From Acidobacteriaceae bacterium (GTDB taxonomy: Bacteria; Acidobacteriota; Terriglobia; Terriglobales; Acidobacteriaceae): DNA of 34,208 nucleotides. The stretch covers positions 908 through 35,115 of the forward strand of contig PLZN01000067.1 in assembly GCA_003152195.1 (NCBI GenBank), in the 5' to 3' direction. The translations under genes were made by a program, and so were the position numbers. Numbering within the stretch: position 1 is the first letter of the stretch; every line of letters starts with the position of its first letter. Below, piece after piece: positions 1 to 9,322 of the stretch. The notes below the pieces were generated by a model. That model was not told the DNA's origin, made no database searches, and saw nothing but the letters and a program-made list of their open reading frames with translations.

Positions 1-1
1 G

Positions 2-445
2 GGGCCGCTCAACAATCCCGCCGACCGAGATCACTGTGTCCAGTACATGGTTGCTGTCCCCCTGATCTTCGGTCATCTGACCGCCTCTGATTACGAAGAC
101 TCGTTTGCCGCCGACCCTCGCATTGATGCACTGCGCGAGAAGATCCATTGCAGCGAAGAACCGGCCTACACGGCCGACTACCACGATCCGGAGAAACGCT
201 CCATCGCCAATTCACTTACTCTTTCTCTCGCCGATGGCAGTACCTTAACGGAAACGGTTGAGTATCCCCTTGGCCACCGCCGCCGTAGAAGCGAGGGCAT
301 CCCGCTGCTCGAAGAGAAGTTCCGCACCAATTTGACCCGCCGGTTTGCGCCGCAACGGCAGAAGGCGATATTGCAGGCGTCGCTCAATCAACAGTCACTC
401 GAAAGCATGCCCGTGCAAGAGTATGTGGATCTGTACGCACTATAG
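2..445 (+). CDS. prpD: 2-methylcitrate dehydratase / MmgE-PrpD family, C-terminal part (5' end lies outside window)
   Basis: Open frame runs upstream of the listed ATG (GPLNNPADRDHCVQYMVAVPLIFGHLTASDYED...) and includes DPEKRSIAN, EYPLGHRRRRSEGIPLLEEKF typical of PrpD C-termini. Confidence 0.85.
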   Translation, partial: GPLNNPADRDHCVQYMVAVPLIFGHLTASDYEDSFAADPRIDALREKIHCSEEPAYTADYHDPEKRSIANSLTLSLADGSTLTETVEYPLGHRRRRSEGIPLLEEKFRTNLTRRFAPQRQKAILQASLNQQSLESMPVQEYVDLYAL

Positions 446-457
446 AGACAACTGAAC

Positions 458-568
458 ATGAAGACCTTAGTAACAGGTAGCAGCGGTCACCTGGGCGAAC
501 CGTGGAGTGACAAAGGCGTCTTCGCTGAGGGCTGTATTTGCGAGGTGCTCGGATCGGCCTCTCCGTAG
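458..568 (+). pseudogene. N-terminal remnant of an NAD-dependent epimerase/dehydratase (36 codons then stop)
   Basis: Translation MKTLVTGSSGHLGEPWSDKGVFAEGC...SASP*: a Rossmann GxxGxxG start (VTGSSGHLGE) that departs from the family at once and ends just before a repeat element. Confidence 0.45.
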
Positions 569-583
569 GATTGAGAAAAGAAA

Positions 584-850
584 CCGCAGGTCCCTCCACT
601 ACGCTACGCTCCGGTCGGGATGACAAAGAAATGGAGTGTGCGAGACTGATGGGTCACGTACCCATGACAAAAGGTAGGGTCTTGACCAACGTACGATTTG
701 TCATCCCGACCGGCGCGTACCCGGATTTTCTGCTGCGCGCCCGTAGACATGACCGCGCATGCGGCTTTCCGTGAAGAAAGCCGCATGAAGCTCGCGGAAA
801 CCACTAAATCTGACAGGAAATCCGGGGGAGCGTAGTGGAGGGACCTGCGG
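584..850. repeat. Compound nested inverted-repeat element (REP/MITE-like)
   Basis: Nested inverted pairs: 584-612/827-850 (ccgcaggtccctccactacgct(acgct)cc), 611-627/697-713 (ccggtcgggatgacaaa, 17 bp perfect), 719-732/814-827 (ccggattttctg / caggaaatccgg), 758-768/777-787 (catgcggcttt, 11 bp perfect). Confidence 0.75.
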
Positions 851-964
851 TTCTACCTCTCTATCCCAACATTGTCGCCGGGCACGACCTCTCTATTGCG
901 GAATGACGGCAACGAGTGGCATGTTCCCTTTGCTACCTTTTGCGGGGCTCCCTATAATCCGGCC

Positions 965-2200
965 ATGCCTCTGAGCCGAAGAGCTTTCGTTTCTGGAATG
1001 CTTGCCACTCCACTCGCAGCCGCGTATTCGTCTTTCGCCTCGGCCATCACGCCGATGAAGATCACACGGGTTGAGACGGTCTACTGGAAGTCGCGCGACG
1101 ACGCTCCCTTCTGGCCTCATTGGACATGGCTGAAGATCGACACCGACACAGGCATCTCCGGCATAGGAGAAACCTATCCGCGCAACCCGGTGGAGGCGGC
1201 GATGGTCCACAACGTGGCTCCTTCGCTGATTGGGCGTGACCCTCGGGATATCGAACGGATCTGGGCCGACCTTTACCGTACTTTTGATTTCCAGATTGCC
1301 GGCGGCACGGAAATGCGGGTGCTGAGCGCACTGGATCTTGCACTCTGGGATCTGCTGGGAAAATCGCTGAACGCCCCGGTTTACCGCCTGATCGGTGGCA
1401 AAGCGAACCCGCGGGTCCGCTTGTATAACACCTGCTTTGACTACAAGTACGATTTCAATCGCGAGCCGGAGAAAATCATGCGGGAGCTGATCGACACGCG
1501 GGGTATCAAGGCCATCAAAATATGGCCCTTCGACGGAGCCGCCCAGCGCAACCAGAACGAGTACATCACCTGGCACGATATCGACGAGGCGCTGGTCCCG
1601 GTAAAAAAGCTGCGAGAAACCTTCGGCTATGAGATCGAGATTGCCATCGAGTTTCATGCGCAGTGGAATCTAACTTCTGCCATCCGCATCGCCCATGCTT
1701 TGGAGCCCTTTAAGCCAATGTGGCTGGAAGACATGCTGATGCCCGGCAACTACGACCAATACCACGAGCTCGCGACAGCAACTACTTTGCCGCTTACCGT
1801 CGGCGAGCGGATGGCCGGCAAGATGCAGTTCGAGCGGTTGCTGGAATCGCGTACGCCGAAGTACGTGATGTTCGACGTTACCTGGTGCGGCGGCCTGACC
1901 GAGGCGCGCAAAATCGCCGCCCTCGCTGATGCCCAGGAGCTGCCAATTGCGCCGCACACAGCAGGAGGCCCGCTCTTGTTCTATGCCTCCACGCATCTCA
2001 CGACAGCGTCACCCAACGTATGGATCCAGGAAAGCTGCCAGAGATTTTATGAACACGACTGGCCCCTCATGTTGGAGAATCCCATCGCTCCGAAAGACGG
2101 TTTCATTCAGGTTCCGGAGGAAAGCGGCTTCGGCATGCGGATCAAACCCGAAGCGTGGAACCACCCGGCATCGATCCACGCAGTCACGGGCACGTCATAA
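965..2200 (+). CDS. Enolase-superfamily (mandelate racemase/muconate lactonizing enzyme-like) protein with Tat-type leader
   Basis: MPLSRRAFVSGMLATPLAAA leader; ALDLALWDLLGK, KIWPFDG, EIAIEFHAQWN, WLEDMLMPGN, VGERMAGK, FDVTWCGGLTEARKIAALAD. Start 965 chosen over 872 because of the leader. Confidence 0.85.
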   Translation: MPLSRRAFVSGMLATPLAAAYSSFASAITPMKITRVETVYWKSRDDAPFWPHWTWLKIDTDTGISGIGETYPRNPVEAAMVHNVAPSLIGRDPRDIERIWADLYRTFDFQIAGGTEMRVLSALDLALWDLLGKSLNAPVYRLIGGKANPRVRLYNTCFDYKYDFNREPEKIMRELIDTRGIKAIKIWPFDGAAQRNQNEYITWHDIDEALVPVKKLRETFGYEIEIAIEFHAQWNLTSAIRIAHALEPFKPMWLEDMLMPGNYDQYHELATATTLPLTVGERMAGKMQFERLLESRTPKYVMFDVTWCGGLTEARKIAALADAQELPIAPHTAGGPLLFYASTHLTTASPNVWIQESCQRFYEHDWPLMLENPIAPKDGFIQVPEESGFGMRIKPEAWNHPASIHAVTGTS

Positions 2201-2285
2201 CAACCTGTGAGACTGAATTACGCGATCCAACGTTGCTTCTGCCACACTGTCTCTACCAATGCGGACTTTCCACCGGAGGAAAAAC

Positions 2286-4559
2286 ATGCGTCGAGCTGCC
2301 GCTTCGCTACTTATCTTCACGCTCACCGGTTCTCTGCCTGCGCAGCCGGCGGCAAGCGAGCCACGGGTGCTTGGTTTTACAACGCAGAGTGAGCCGGGCG
2401 AAGTTAGCTGGGAGCAGCGTTTCAAGCTATTGCCCGATCCCCAGCGCATGCGGGCCAACATGGAGCGGCTCAGCGCGCGCCCTCATCATGTCGGTTCACC
2501 GTACGACAAAGAGAATGCCGAGTGGATACTGGCGCAGTATAAGCAGTGGGGATGGGATGCCCACATCGAAGAATTTCAGGTTCTCTTTCCTACGCCGAAG
2601 ATGCGGTTGCTGGAGATGATCGAGCCCTCGAAGTTCTCCGCCAAACTCGAGGAGCCTGCGGTCGCCGTCGATCCAACCTCGAACCAAAAGGACGAGCAGC
2701 TACCCACCTATAACGCTTACTCCCCGGACGGGGACGTGACCGCGCCGCTGGTCTACGTGAACTATGGTTTGGTTGCCGACTACGAGGAGCTAGCCCGTCA
2801 CGGCGTCTCCGCCAAGGGGGCCATCGTCATTGCGCGCTATGGAGAATCGTGGCGGGGGATCAAGCCTAAGCTTGCGGCGGAGCACGGCGCCGTTGGATGC
2901 ATCATCTACTCCGATCCCGCCGATGACGGATTCACCAAGCAGGCCGGCTTTCCCAAGGGACCCATGCGTCCGCCCGACGGGGCACAGCGTGGCAGTGTGC
3001 TCGACGCTCCGCTCTACCCCGGCGATCCGCTCACCCCAGGAGTAGGGGCGACCAAGGAGGCCAAGCGGCTCAAGCTGGAGGATGCCAAATCTATCGCCAA
3101 GGTTCCTGTACTTCCTATCTCTTACGCCGACGCCCAACCGCTGCTCGCGGCGCTGGAGGGTCCGGTCGCACCTGCTCGTTGGCGCGGAGCGCTGCCTATC
3201 ACCTATCGCTTAGGGCCGGGCCCGGCTAAGGTTCATCTCAAGCTTGCTTTCAATTGGGATTTGAAACCTGTTTACGACGTGATCGCGACGATGCGCGGCT
3301 CTGAGGAGCCAGACCTCTGGGTGCTTCGGGGCAACCATCACGATGCGTGGGTCAATGGCGCCGACGATCCGGTTTCCGGTCAGGTCGTGTTGCTGGAGGA
3401 GGCGCGAGCTCTGGGGGAACTCGCGAAGCAGGGATGGAAACCGAAACGCACCATCATCTACGCGTCGTGGGATGGCGAGGAGCCCATGCTTCTCGGTTCG
3501 ACCGAGTGGGTGGAAGAGCACGCGGACGAGCTGCGGCAGCATGCCGCCATTTATATCAATAGCGATGGCAATGAACGCGGTTATCTCGAGGTGGAGGGGT
3601 CACATTCATTGCAGTCGTTCGTCAATGGTGTCGCGAAAGACGTTGAAGACCCTGAATCCAAGGTCTCTGTCTTTAAGCGTCAACGAGCTCACCTTCTGCT
3701 GCATGGGACCCCCAAGCAGCATGAGGAGGCGCGGAGCGGCGCCAACCTGAGCATTGGTGCTCTCGGTTCCGGTTCGGACTTTAGCCCCTTTATCGATCAT
3801 CTCGGCATTGCAACGCTCAATCTTGGATTCGGGGGAGAAGATCCGTCCGGCAACTATCACTCGATCTACGATGACTTCTACTGGTATACGCATTTCTCCG
3901 ACTACGATTTCGTCTATGGACGCGCGCTGGCGCAGACCGCTGGCTTGACTGTCCTGCGCATGGCCGATGCCGATATCATGCCCTATGACTTTGCGGGCCT
4001 CTCGCATACGGTGGCTCAATACATCGACGAGGTGAAAGCGCTGCTCGAGAGCCGCCGCAAGGAAGCGGAAGAGATCAGGCAAAATCTGAACGAAGGCGTG
4101 TATCGGGCGACAAACGACCCGCGAGATCCGACCGTCGCGCCGTCGCCGCAGGAGATTCCGCCGTACCTGAACTTCGCGCCGCTCGACAATGCCGTGGCCG
4201 CTTTGGATCGGGCTGCCGCGGATTACACAAAGGCGCTGGCCAGCGCGCAGAGCAAGCTCCTGCAGCCGGATCGCCTGAAGACGGTTAATCAGGACCTGGC
4301 GATGGCCGAGAGAAAGCTTACCAACCCGCAAGGTTTGCCTCGGCGGCCATGGATGCAGCACCTGCTCTACGCACCCGGTTGGTACACCGGTTACAGCGCC
4401 AAGACATTGCCCGGGGTAAGAGAAGCCATCGAGGAGGGCCGCTACACGGAAGCAGAGGAGCAAGTGGTGCTCGTTGCCCGCGCGCTCCGGGATGAGGCTG
4501 CATGGGTCGAGCAACTTTCCAAAGAGCTTGGTGAGGGCTCCGGCGGCTCTGCTCCCTAG
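2286..4559 (+). CDS. M28-family peptidase, glutamate carboxypeptidase II / transferrin-receptor-like
   Basis: Signal peptide from MRRAAASLLIFTLTGSLPAQ; PA-domain-like region; GNHHDAWVNGADDPVSG, SWDGEEPMLLGSTEWVEEH, YHSIYDDFYW metal/catalytic motifs. ATG 2286 follows ggaggaaaaac. Confidence 0.88.
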   Translation: MRRAAASLLIFTLTGSLPAQPAASEPRVLGFTTQSEPGEVSWEQRFKLLPDPQRMRANMERLSARPHHVGSPYDKENAEWILAQYKQWGWDAHIEEFQVLFPTPKMRLLEMIEPSKFSAKLEEPAVAVDPTSNQKDEQLPTYNAYSPDGDVTAPLVYVNYGLVADYEELARHGVSAKGAIVIARYGESWRGIKPKLAAEHGAVGCIIYSDPADDGFTKQAGFPKGPMRPPDGAQRGSVLDAPLYPGDPLTPGVGATKEAKRLKLEDAKSIAKVPVLPISYADAQPLLAALEGPVAPARWRGALPITYRLGPGPAKVHLKLAFNWDLKPVYDVIATMRGSEEPDLWVLRGNHHDAWVNGADDPVSGQVVLLEEARALGELAKQGWKPKRTIIYASWDGEEPMLLGSTEWVEEHADELRQHAAIYINSDGNERGYLEVEGSHSLQSFVNGVAKDVEDPESKVSVFKRQRAHLLLHGTPKQHEEARSGANLSIGALGSGSDFSPFIDHLGIATLNLGFGGEDPSGNYHSIYDDFYWYTHFSDYDFVYGRALAQTAGLTVLRMADADIMPYDFAGLSHTVAQYIDEVKALLESRRKEAEEIRQNLNEGVYRATNDPRDPTVAPSPQEIPPYLNFAPLDNAVAALDRAAADYTKALASAQSKLLQPDRLKTVNQDLAMAERKLTNPQGLPRRPWMQHLLYAPGWYTGYSAKTLPGVREAIEEGRYTEAEEQVVLVARALRDEAAWVEQLSKELGEGSGGSAP

Positions 4560-4638
4560 CGCGCGAAGAGCCCACCTGCGGAGTGGGTAAATGCTGGTAG
4601 CGTGCACGAGACAGTAGAGTTGGAGCAGGGCGCAAAAG

Positions 4639-4668
4639 AAAACTGCGGGATGGATTTCCTGCGGTTTT
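4639..4668 (+). terminator. Putative Rho-independent terminator downstream of the M28 gene
   Basis: aaaactgcggga-tggatt-tcctgcggtttt: 12-bp stem including two G:U pairs, right arm running into a T5 tract. Confidence 0.55.
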
Positions 4669-4956
4669 TGGTGCAAACTACTGGCAAGCCCAAGAGACTT
4701 TGCTCTGAGAGAACAGGGTGTAACTTGCGTGAGGACTGCACTGCTGGAGTGAAAAACTCGCGACCTCTTGCCCAACTGAGCAACTGTATCCTACCGTTTA
4801 TTGAGATCACGTATCGTCCCCAGGGTAATCAAAAAACATAGCCGGTTGTTGGTAGTTTGTCTGAGCGGTGCAGCAACCTAAGAGCGGGGGAACGCACTTT
4901 TTTTGCGGGCTCTCCCCTCTGAGACTTTTCATTATGTCAACAAATATGAGGAGCTT

Positions 4957-7900
4957 ATGCGGAAAACCCTTTGGAGGAGTGTCGCGTTTTGCGGCGCATT
5001 TGCAGTTGCCGCGCTTCTGTGTCTGTCGCCGGTCCTGGCGCAGCAAACTCTTGGTACGTTGAACGGAACGGTCCTCGATTCATCGAGCGCTTCGGTTCCG
5101 GGCGCTACGGTGACGATCCACAGCGCGCAGACGAACCTCGAGCGAACCGCTACCACGCAACAAAACGGTTTTTTTCAGATATTCAACCTTCCCATCGGTA
5201 CCTACAGCGTAAAAGTGACCCACGAAGGCTTTGACACCACAGAACTGCCCGCCATTGACGTGCAGGAGGCGCGCGCTACTACGGTCCCCGTCACTCTGAA
5301 GGTGGGTCAGACATCGACCTCAGTGACCGTGTCCGCGAGTCCTCTGTTGAATGCGACCGACGCGACCAACGGCTACACGCTGGATTCGGAGCAGATTGCC
5401 ATTACGCCTCTGGCCACCGGCAGCTTCACACAGCTTGCTGTGCTCTCGCCGGGCGTGAGTGCTGAACTGCTCAGCGGCCTCGACAGCAACGCCGGACTAG
5501 GTAACCAGCCTATCTGGGCCAACGGCCAGCGCGACACCTCGAACACCTTCCTGGTGAATGGAGTCGACGTCACCAATCTTTTCAACGGCAAGAGTTCCAG
5601 TGGCGCGACCTCGCAGCGGTACAACTTCAACATTGGTGGTGGCAGCACTTCCAGTTCGTCTTCCGCGGGCTCCGGGGCTATTGGTGGTGCGTCCCAGACG
5701 GGGACTTCGGTCTACGGCTCCAACGGCAACAGCCTGCCTTCGCCGCCCCCTGAGTTTCTGCAGGAGATTCGTGTCAATACGTCCCTCTACGACGCGCAGC
5801 AAGGCGCAACCAGCGGCGCGCAGATTGACGCCAACACTGCGACTGGCGGCAACGCCTGGCACGGCCAGTTCTACGGAACCTTCGCCAACAACTCTTTGAA
5901 CGCTGCACCCTACTTTTTCAACCAGCAGTATCAGCTGGGGACCATTGGGGTCGGCGCATTTCCCGCGTCCCTGGCCAATCCTGCACTTCACCGCTGGACG
6001 ACCGGCGCCACGGTGGGCGGCCCGATCCTTAAGAATAAGTTGTTCTTCTTCGCCGCATACCAGCGCCTCTACGCCTCGGACCAGTCCACTGGTCTGTCGC
6101 AGTTGAACGTGCCGAGCGGGCTTACTGATGACCGCTCGGCTGCGGGTCTGGCGAACGCGGCAGAAAGCTGGGCTGCGGATGGATCGACATTTTCACCCAG
6201 CAAAATAATGCCGATCGCCTCGGCATTGTTGAATGCTAAGCTGGCCAACGGGCAGTACCTGATTCCGTCCGCTCAAGTGACCGGCCCTTATCAATATGGG
6301 GTGCCCAACGTAACCCTTGTGGGGACTTCAGTCCTCACCGGTGACCACGCGAATGCAGCGGTGGACTACAACTTGAGGGGCGCCGATCACTTGTCCGTGA
6401 AGTACTACTATCAGAGTGATCCTGTCACGAAGCCGTACGGTTTTGCCCAAGTGGGTGGTTTTCCGCTGACGCAGAACAATGGCTCGCAAGTGGCTGCGAT
6501 CGGCAACAGCGTCTCCATTGGTTCAAAAATTAACTGGGAGCAGCGTCTGGGCTTTGCGCGCATGGGCTCTTACAGCCACTACACCCAGACGGTCACCAGT
6601 CCAAGCGGTGATCCGACCTTCGGAATTGGCGCCGGATCCACTGGCTACGCTGCTGGTGTCCCCGGTCTGCTGCTCTCCGAATTCGCCGCCGATACCACCG
6701 CCTCCCCAGACCTCAAGGTCGGCCCCTACAGCTCATTCGCTAACACCGGGTTCTATCAAAACCGCGTGAATCCCTCGACCAATGTGATCTTTGCCCTGGG
6801 CAGACACACCATTGTTGCCGGCGGCGGCTACAACTACACGCAGTTGAATATCACCAACAATCGCACCGGCATTGCCCAGGTGAAGACCAAGAACTTTGAG
6901 ACTTTTCTCGAGGACGAAGTCAATAGTTCCAATGTCCTGGAGACTATCGACTCTAAGAGCGGACGGAACAACGCGGATCGCTACTACCGCGCCAATGAGA
7001 TTTCCAGTTACGTTCAGGACAAGTGGCAGGCGCTGCCGAACCTGAGTATCACCGCCGGCGTCCGTTACGACTACCATGGAGGCCTGACCGAAAAGTACGG
7101 CAACGTGTTCAACTTCGATCCGAGTGCCTATAGCGTTTCCGGTGACACCAGCAATGGTTTCACGGTCACCAACGCCGGCTTTGTTGTAGCCCACAACAAT
7201 AAGTACTTTCCGACTGCCGGTGTCAGCGATTCGACGTTGACCGGCCGCCAGTGGGGAATCTCGCCGCGCGTCGGCTTTGCCTGGTCGCCTAAGATGAACC
7301 ATGGAAGTGTGGTCTTCCGCGGCGGCGGTGGCATCTATTACGACCGGGGCGAGCTCTTCAGCCGTCTTTCTCAGCCGGCCGGCAGCGGCAACGGGGGGCC
7401 TTTTGGGGTGACTGAATCTGCTCCTCTGGCAAGTTACGTAGTCGGCAACGGTAAAAGCCTCACGAATCCGTTGGGGACAGCCTTGACCTCTTCAACCTAT
7501 ATCCCGCCCAGCGCCAACCCCGGCACCATCACAGCTGCATTGCAGAATCAACTGAATATCATGACCGGGAATAGCGCGAAATTTGGCAAGAACTGCGGCG
7601 CGGTCGATAACCAGGAAGGCTATACTGACTGCACGGCAACGCTTAACTTTGGCGCCTACGACAAGAACAACGTGTTGCCCTACACCATCAACTACACCCT
7701 GAACATGCAGTGGCAGCCGGCCAACGATCTGGCCGTCACGATCGGCTACACCGGTAACCGCGGCCGCCATGCGGTCATCCCGATTCCATTCAACGAGCCG
7801 GGAATCGCAACCCCCACCAGCCCTATCCATGGGGAGCAATACAGCTACGGTTTCCAGGTGCTCAACCAAAACTCCTTTAACGGTTACGATTACAACAGCA

Positions 7901-9072
7901 TCGCCAACGAGCCATGGAATACGGCCGACGGTGGCAACGCGGACTTCCGTGTACCCTATGTCGGATACAGCCCCAACGCCGCGCTCTTCAGGACGGTCGG
8001 CAACTCCGCATACGACGCCCTCGAGACCCACCTTGAGAAGCGGCTTGCGAATAACTTCCAAGTCGGCGCCAGCTACACCTTCAGCCACACCCTCGACGAG
8101 CAAAGCGACGTTGGCCTGTTCTTCACCGGCGACAATCCAAATAACCTGCGCGATTCGTATGCGTCTTCGGACTTCGATCGCACCAACGTGTTCAGTGCCA
8201 ACTTTCAGGTGGTCGCTCCGAACCTGGCCAAACCGAACTCGCTGCTTTCCTATGTTGCCAATGACTGGCATCTGACCGGAATTGGCATTCTGCAGAGCGG
8301 CGAGCCTTATTCGCTTTATGAGTTCTATGGCGCGGTAGGCAGCATCTACTTCGGCGACTTCCCAACGCTCATGAACCCCGTACTCCCGATCAAGGATGCC
8401 AAGGATCCTAAGAGGGCTTTGACCGGTAACTCGGGCGCGGTCCGTGGGAGCGGCGGCAGCTACATACCCGCCATCGACCCCACCGAAATCAATATCCAAT
8501 ATCTCTCTCCGGGGCAGAAAGGCATTCCGGTTTCAACTGGTAGCGATCCCCAGGATATCTACGAGACAGACTTTGCCCCAGGGCAACGCAACCTTTTCCG
8601 CCAGGCGCCGCAGAAGCGATTGGATATCTCCTTCCGCAAAAGCTTCCGTGCAACGGAGAAGGTTACCTTGCAGTATGCGTTCAACATCTTCAATGTCACC
8701 AACACCACCAGCCTGGATGTGCCGCAGAACCAGACGCAGATTCGCCAGAACTCAGCTTGCTCCAATACTGCGATCGCCGAGGGCAACAATTGCACACCGG
8801 GTGACAACTACTTCGTCAACTACGGCCAGATTGTGACCAGCAACAGCCCGATCGACCAGCAGTCTGTAAAGACAAATCTCGATCAACTGCCCTTTCACAA
8901 CGGAACGGGACGATCGACCAGCATTCCGACGACTCTTGCAACCGGCACCCTCTCGTGCGCTTTAGCTACGATCGCGGGGGGATGCCCGAACAACGGCGCA
9001 AACTTTGGCTCCGTCACTGGCACCATCGGCGGCCCCCGCGTAGTCACCATGGGCCTTAACATTGTCTTCTAA
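4957..9072 (+). CDS. TonB-dependent receptor (Oar-like) with N-terminal carboxypeptidase-regulatory-like domain
   Basis: MRKTLWRSVAFCGAFAVAALLCLSPVLAQ signal; GTLNGTVLDSSSASVPGATVTI...; NGFFQIFNLPIGTYSVKVTHEGF; long beta-rich body; C-terminal ...VVTMGLNIVF. Start 4957 has gaggagctt RBS; ORF-track start 4903 is probably too early. Confidence 0.9.
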   Translation: MRKTLWRSVAFCGAFAVAALLCLSPVLAQQTLGTLNGTVLDSSSASVPGATVTIHSAQTNLERTATTQQNGFFQIFNLPIGTYSVKVTHEGFDTTELPAIDVQEARATTVPVTLKVGQTSTSVTVSASPLLNATDATNGYTLDSEQIAITPLATGSFTQLAVLSPGVSAELLSGLDSNAGLGNQPIWANGQRDTSNTFLVNGVDVTNLFNGKSSSGATSQRYNFNIGGGSTSSSSSAGSGAIGGASQTGTSVYGSNGNSLPSPPPEFLQEIRVNTSLYDAQQGATSGAQIDANTATGGNAWHGQFYGTFANNSLNAAPYFFNQQYQLGTIGVGAFPASLANPALHRWTTGATVGGPILKNKLFFFAAYQRLYASDQSTGLSQLNVPSGLTDDRSAAGLANAAESWAADGSTFSPSKIMPIASALLNAKLANGQYLIPSAQVTGPYQYGVPNVTLVGTSVLTGDHANAAVDYNLRGADHLSVKYYYQSDPVTKPYGFAQVGGFPLTQNNGSQVAAIGNSVSIGSKINWEQRLGFARMGSYSHYTQTVTSPSGDPTFGIGAGSTGYAAGVPGLLLSEFAADTTASPDLKVGPYSSFANTGFYQNRVNPSTNVIFALGRHTIVAGGGYNYTQLNITNNRTGIAQVKTKNFETFLEDEVNSSNVLETIDSKSGRNNADRYYRANEISSYVQDKWQALPNLSITAGVRYDYHGGLTEKYGNVFNFDPSAYSVSGDTSNGFTVTNAGFVVAHNNKYFPTAGVSDSTLTGRQWGISPRVGFAWSPKMNHGSVVFRGGGGIYYDRGELFSRLSQPAGSGNGGPFGVTESAPLASYVVGNGKSLTNPLGTALTSSTYIPPSANPGTITAALQNQLNIMTGNSAKFGKNCGAVDNQEGYTDCTATLNFGAYDKNNVLPYTINYTLNMQWQPANDLAVTIGYTGNRGRHAVIPIPFNEPGIATPTSPIHGEQYSYGFQVLNQNSFNGYDYNSIANEPWNTADGGNADFRVPYVGYSPNAALFRTVGNSAYDALETHLEKRLANNFQVGASYTFSHTLDEQSDVGLFFTGDNPNNLRDSYASSDFDRTNVFSANFQVVAPNLAKPNSLLSYVANDWHLTGIGILQSGEPYSLYEFYGAVGSIYFGDFPTLMNPVLPIKDAKDPKRALTGNSGAVRGSGGSYIPAIDPTEINIQYLSPGQKGIPVSTGSDPQDIYETDFAPGQRNLFRQAPQKRLDISFRKSFRATEKVTLQYAFNIFNVTNTTSLDVPQNQTQIRQNSACSNTAIAEGNNCTPGDNYFVNYGQIVTSNSPIDQQSVKTNLDQLPFHNGTGRSTSIPTTLATGTLSCALATIAGGCPNNGANFGSVTGTIGGPRVVTMGLNIVF

Positions 9073-9097
9073 CGAGCTGCCGCCAAGGGACACCATT

Positions 9098-9120
9098 GAG
9101 GGGCCTATCCGGGGCCCCTC
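9098..9120 (+). terminator. Putative hairpin terminator after TonB receptor gene
   Basis: gaggggcc-tatccgg-ggcccctc perfect 8-bp GC stem 26 bp after the stop; no clear T tract. Confidence 0.45.
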
Positions 9121-9295
9121 GGCCGCTAAGGTGGAGCGCGGACGGTGAGAACCTCAAAGTCGAGTTACCCCAAACTCTGCCAGGCCGATATGCGTGTGTG
9201 CTACAGCTTCAGAGGGCTGCAGCGCGATAGATGCTTTGAGGCTTCCGGATCGTCAGTCCGGCGCTTCTCCCGCAGTTGAGAGAGGCGCCACGATT

Positions 9296-9318
9296 GAGCA
9301 TGCACGGAATGCATGCTC
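9296..9318 (-). terminator. Putative hairpin downstream of the minus-strand isomerase-like gene
   Basis: gagcatgca-cggaa-tgcatgctc perfect 9-bp stem immediately past the minus-strand stop at 9323. Confidence 0.4.
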
Positions 9319-9322
9319 TTCC

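Noticed and set aside
538-804. ORFs 538-774(+) and 604-804(-) as small proteins
   Set aside because: They lie within the nested inverted-repeat element and translate its arms (STTLRSGRDDK, VIPTGA); repeat-derived rather than genes.
3606-4775. 389-aa minus-strand ORF opposite the M28 gene
   Set aside because: Low-complexity Arg/Leu-rich translation with no recognisable motif, antisense to a gene with clear catalytic motifs; a GC-driven shadow ORF.
7492-8499. 335-aa minus-strand ORF opposite the first TonB receptor
   Set aside because: Antisense shadow of a well-supported CDS; no family motif or RBS.
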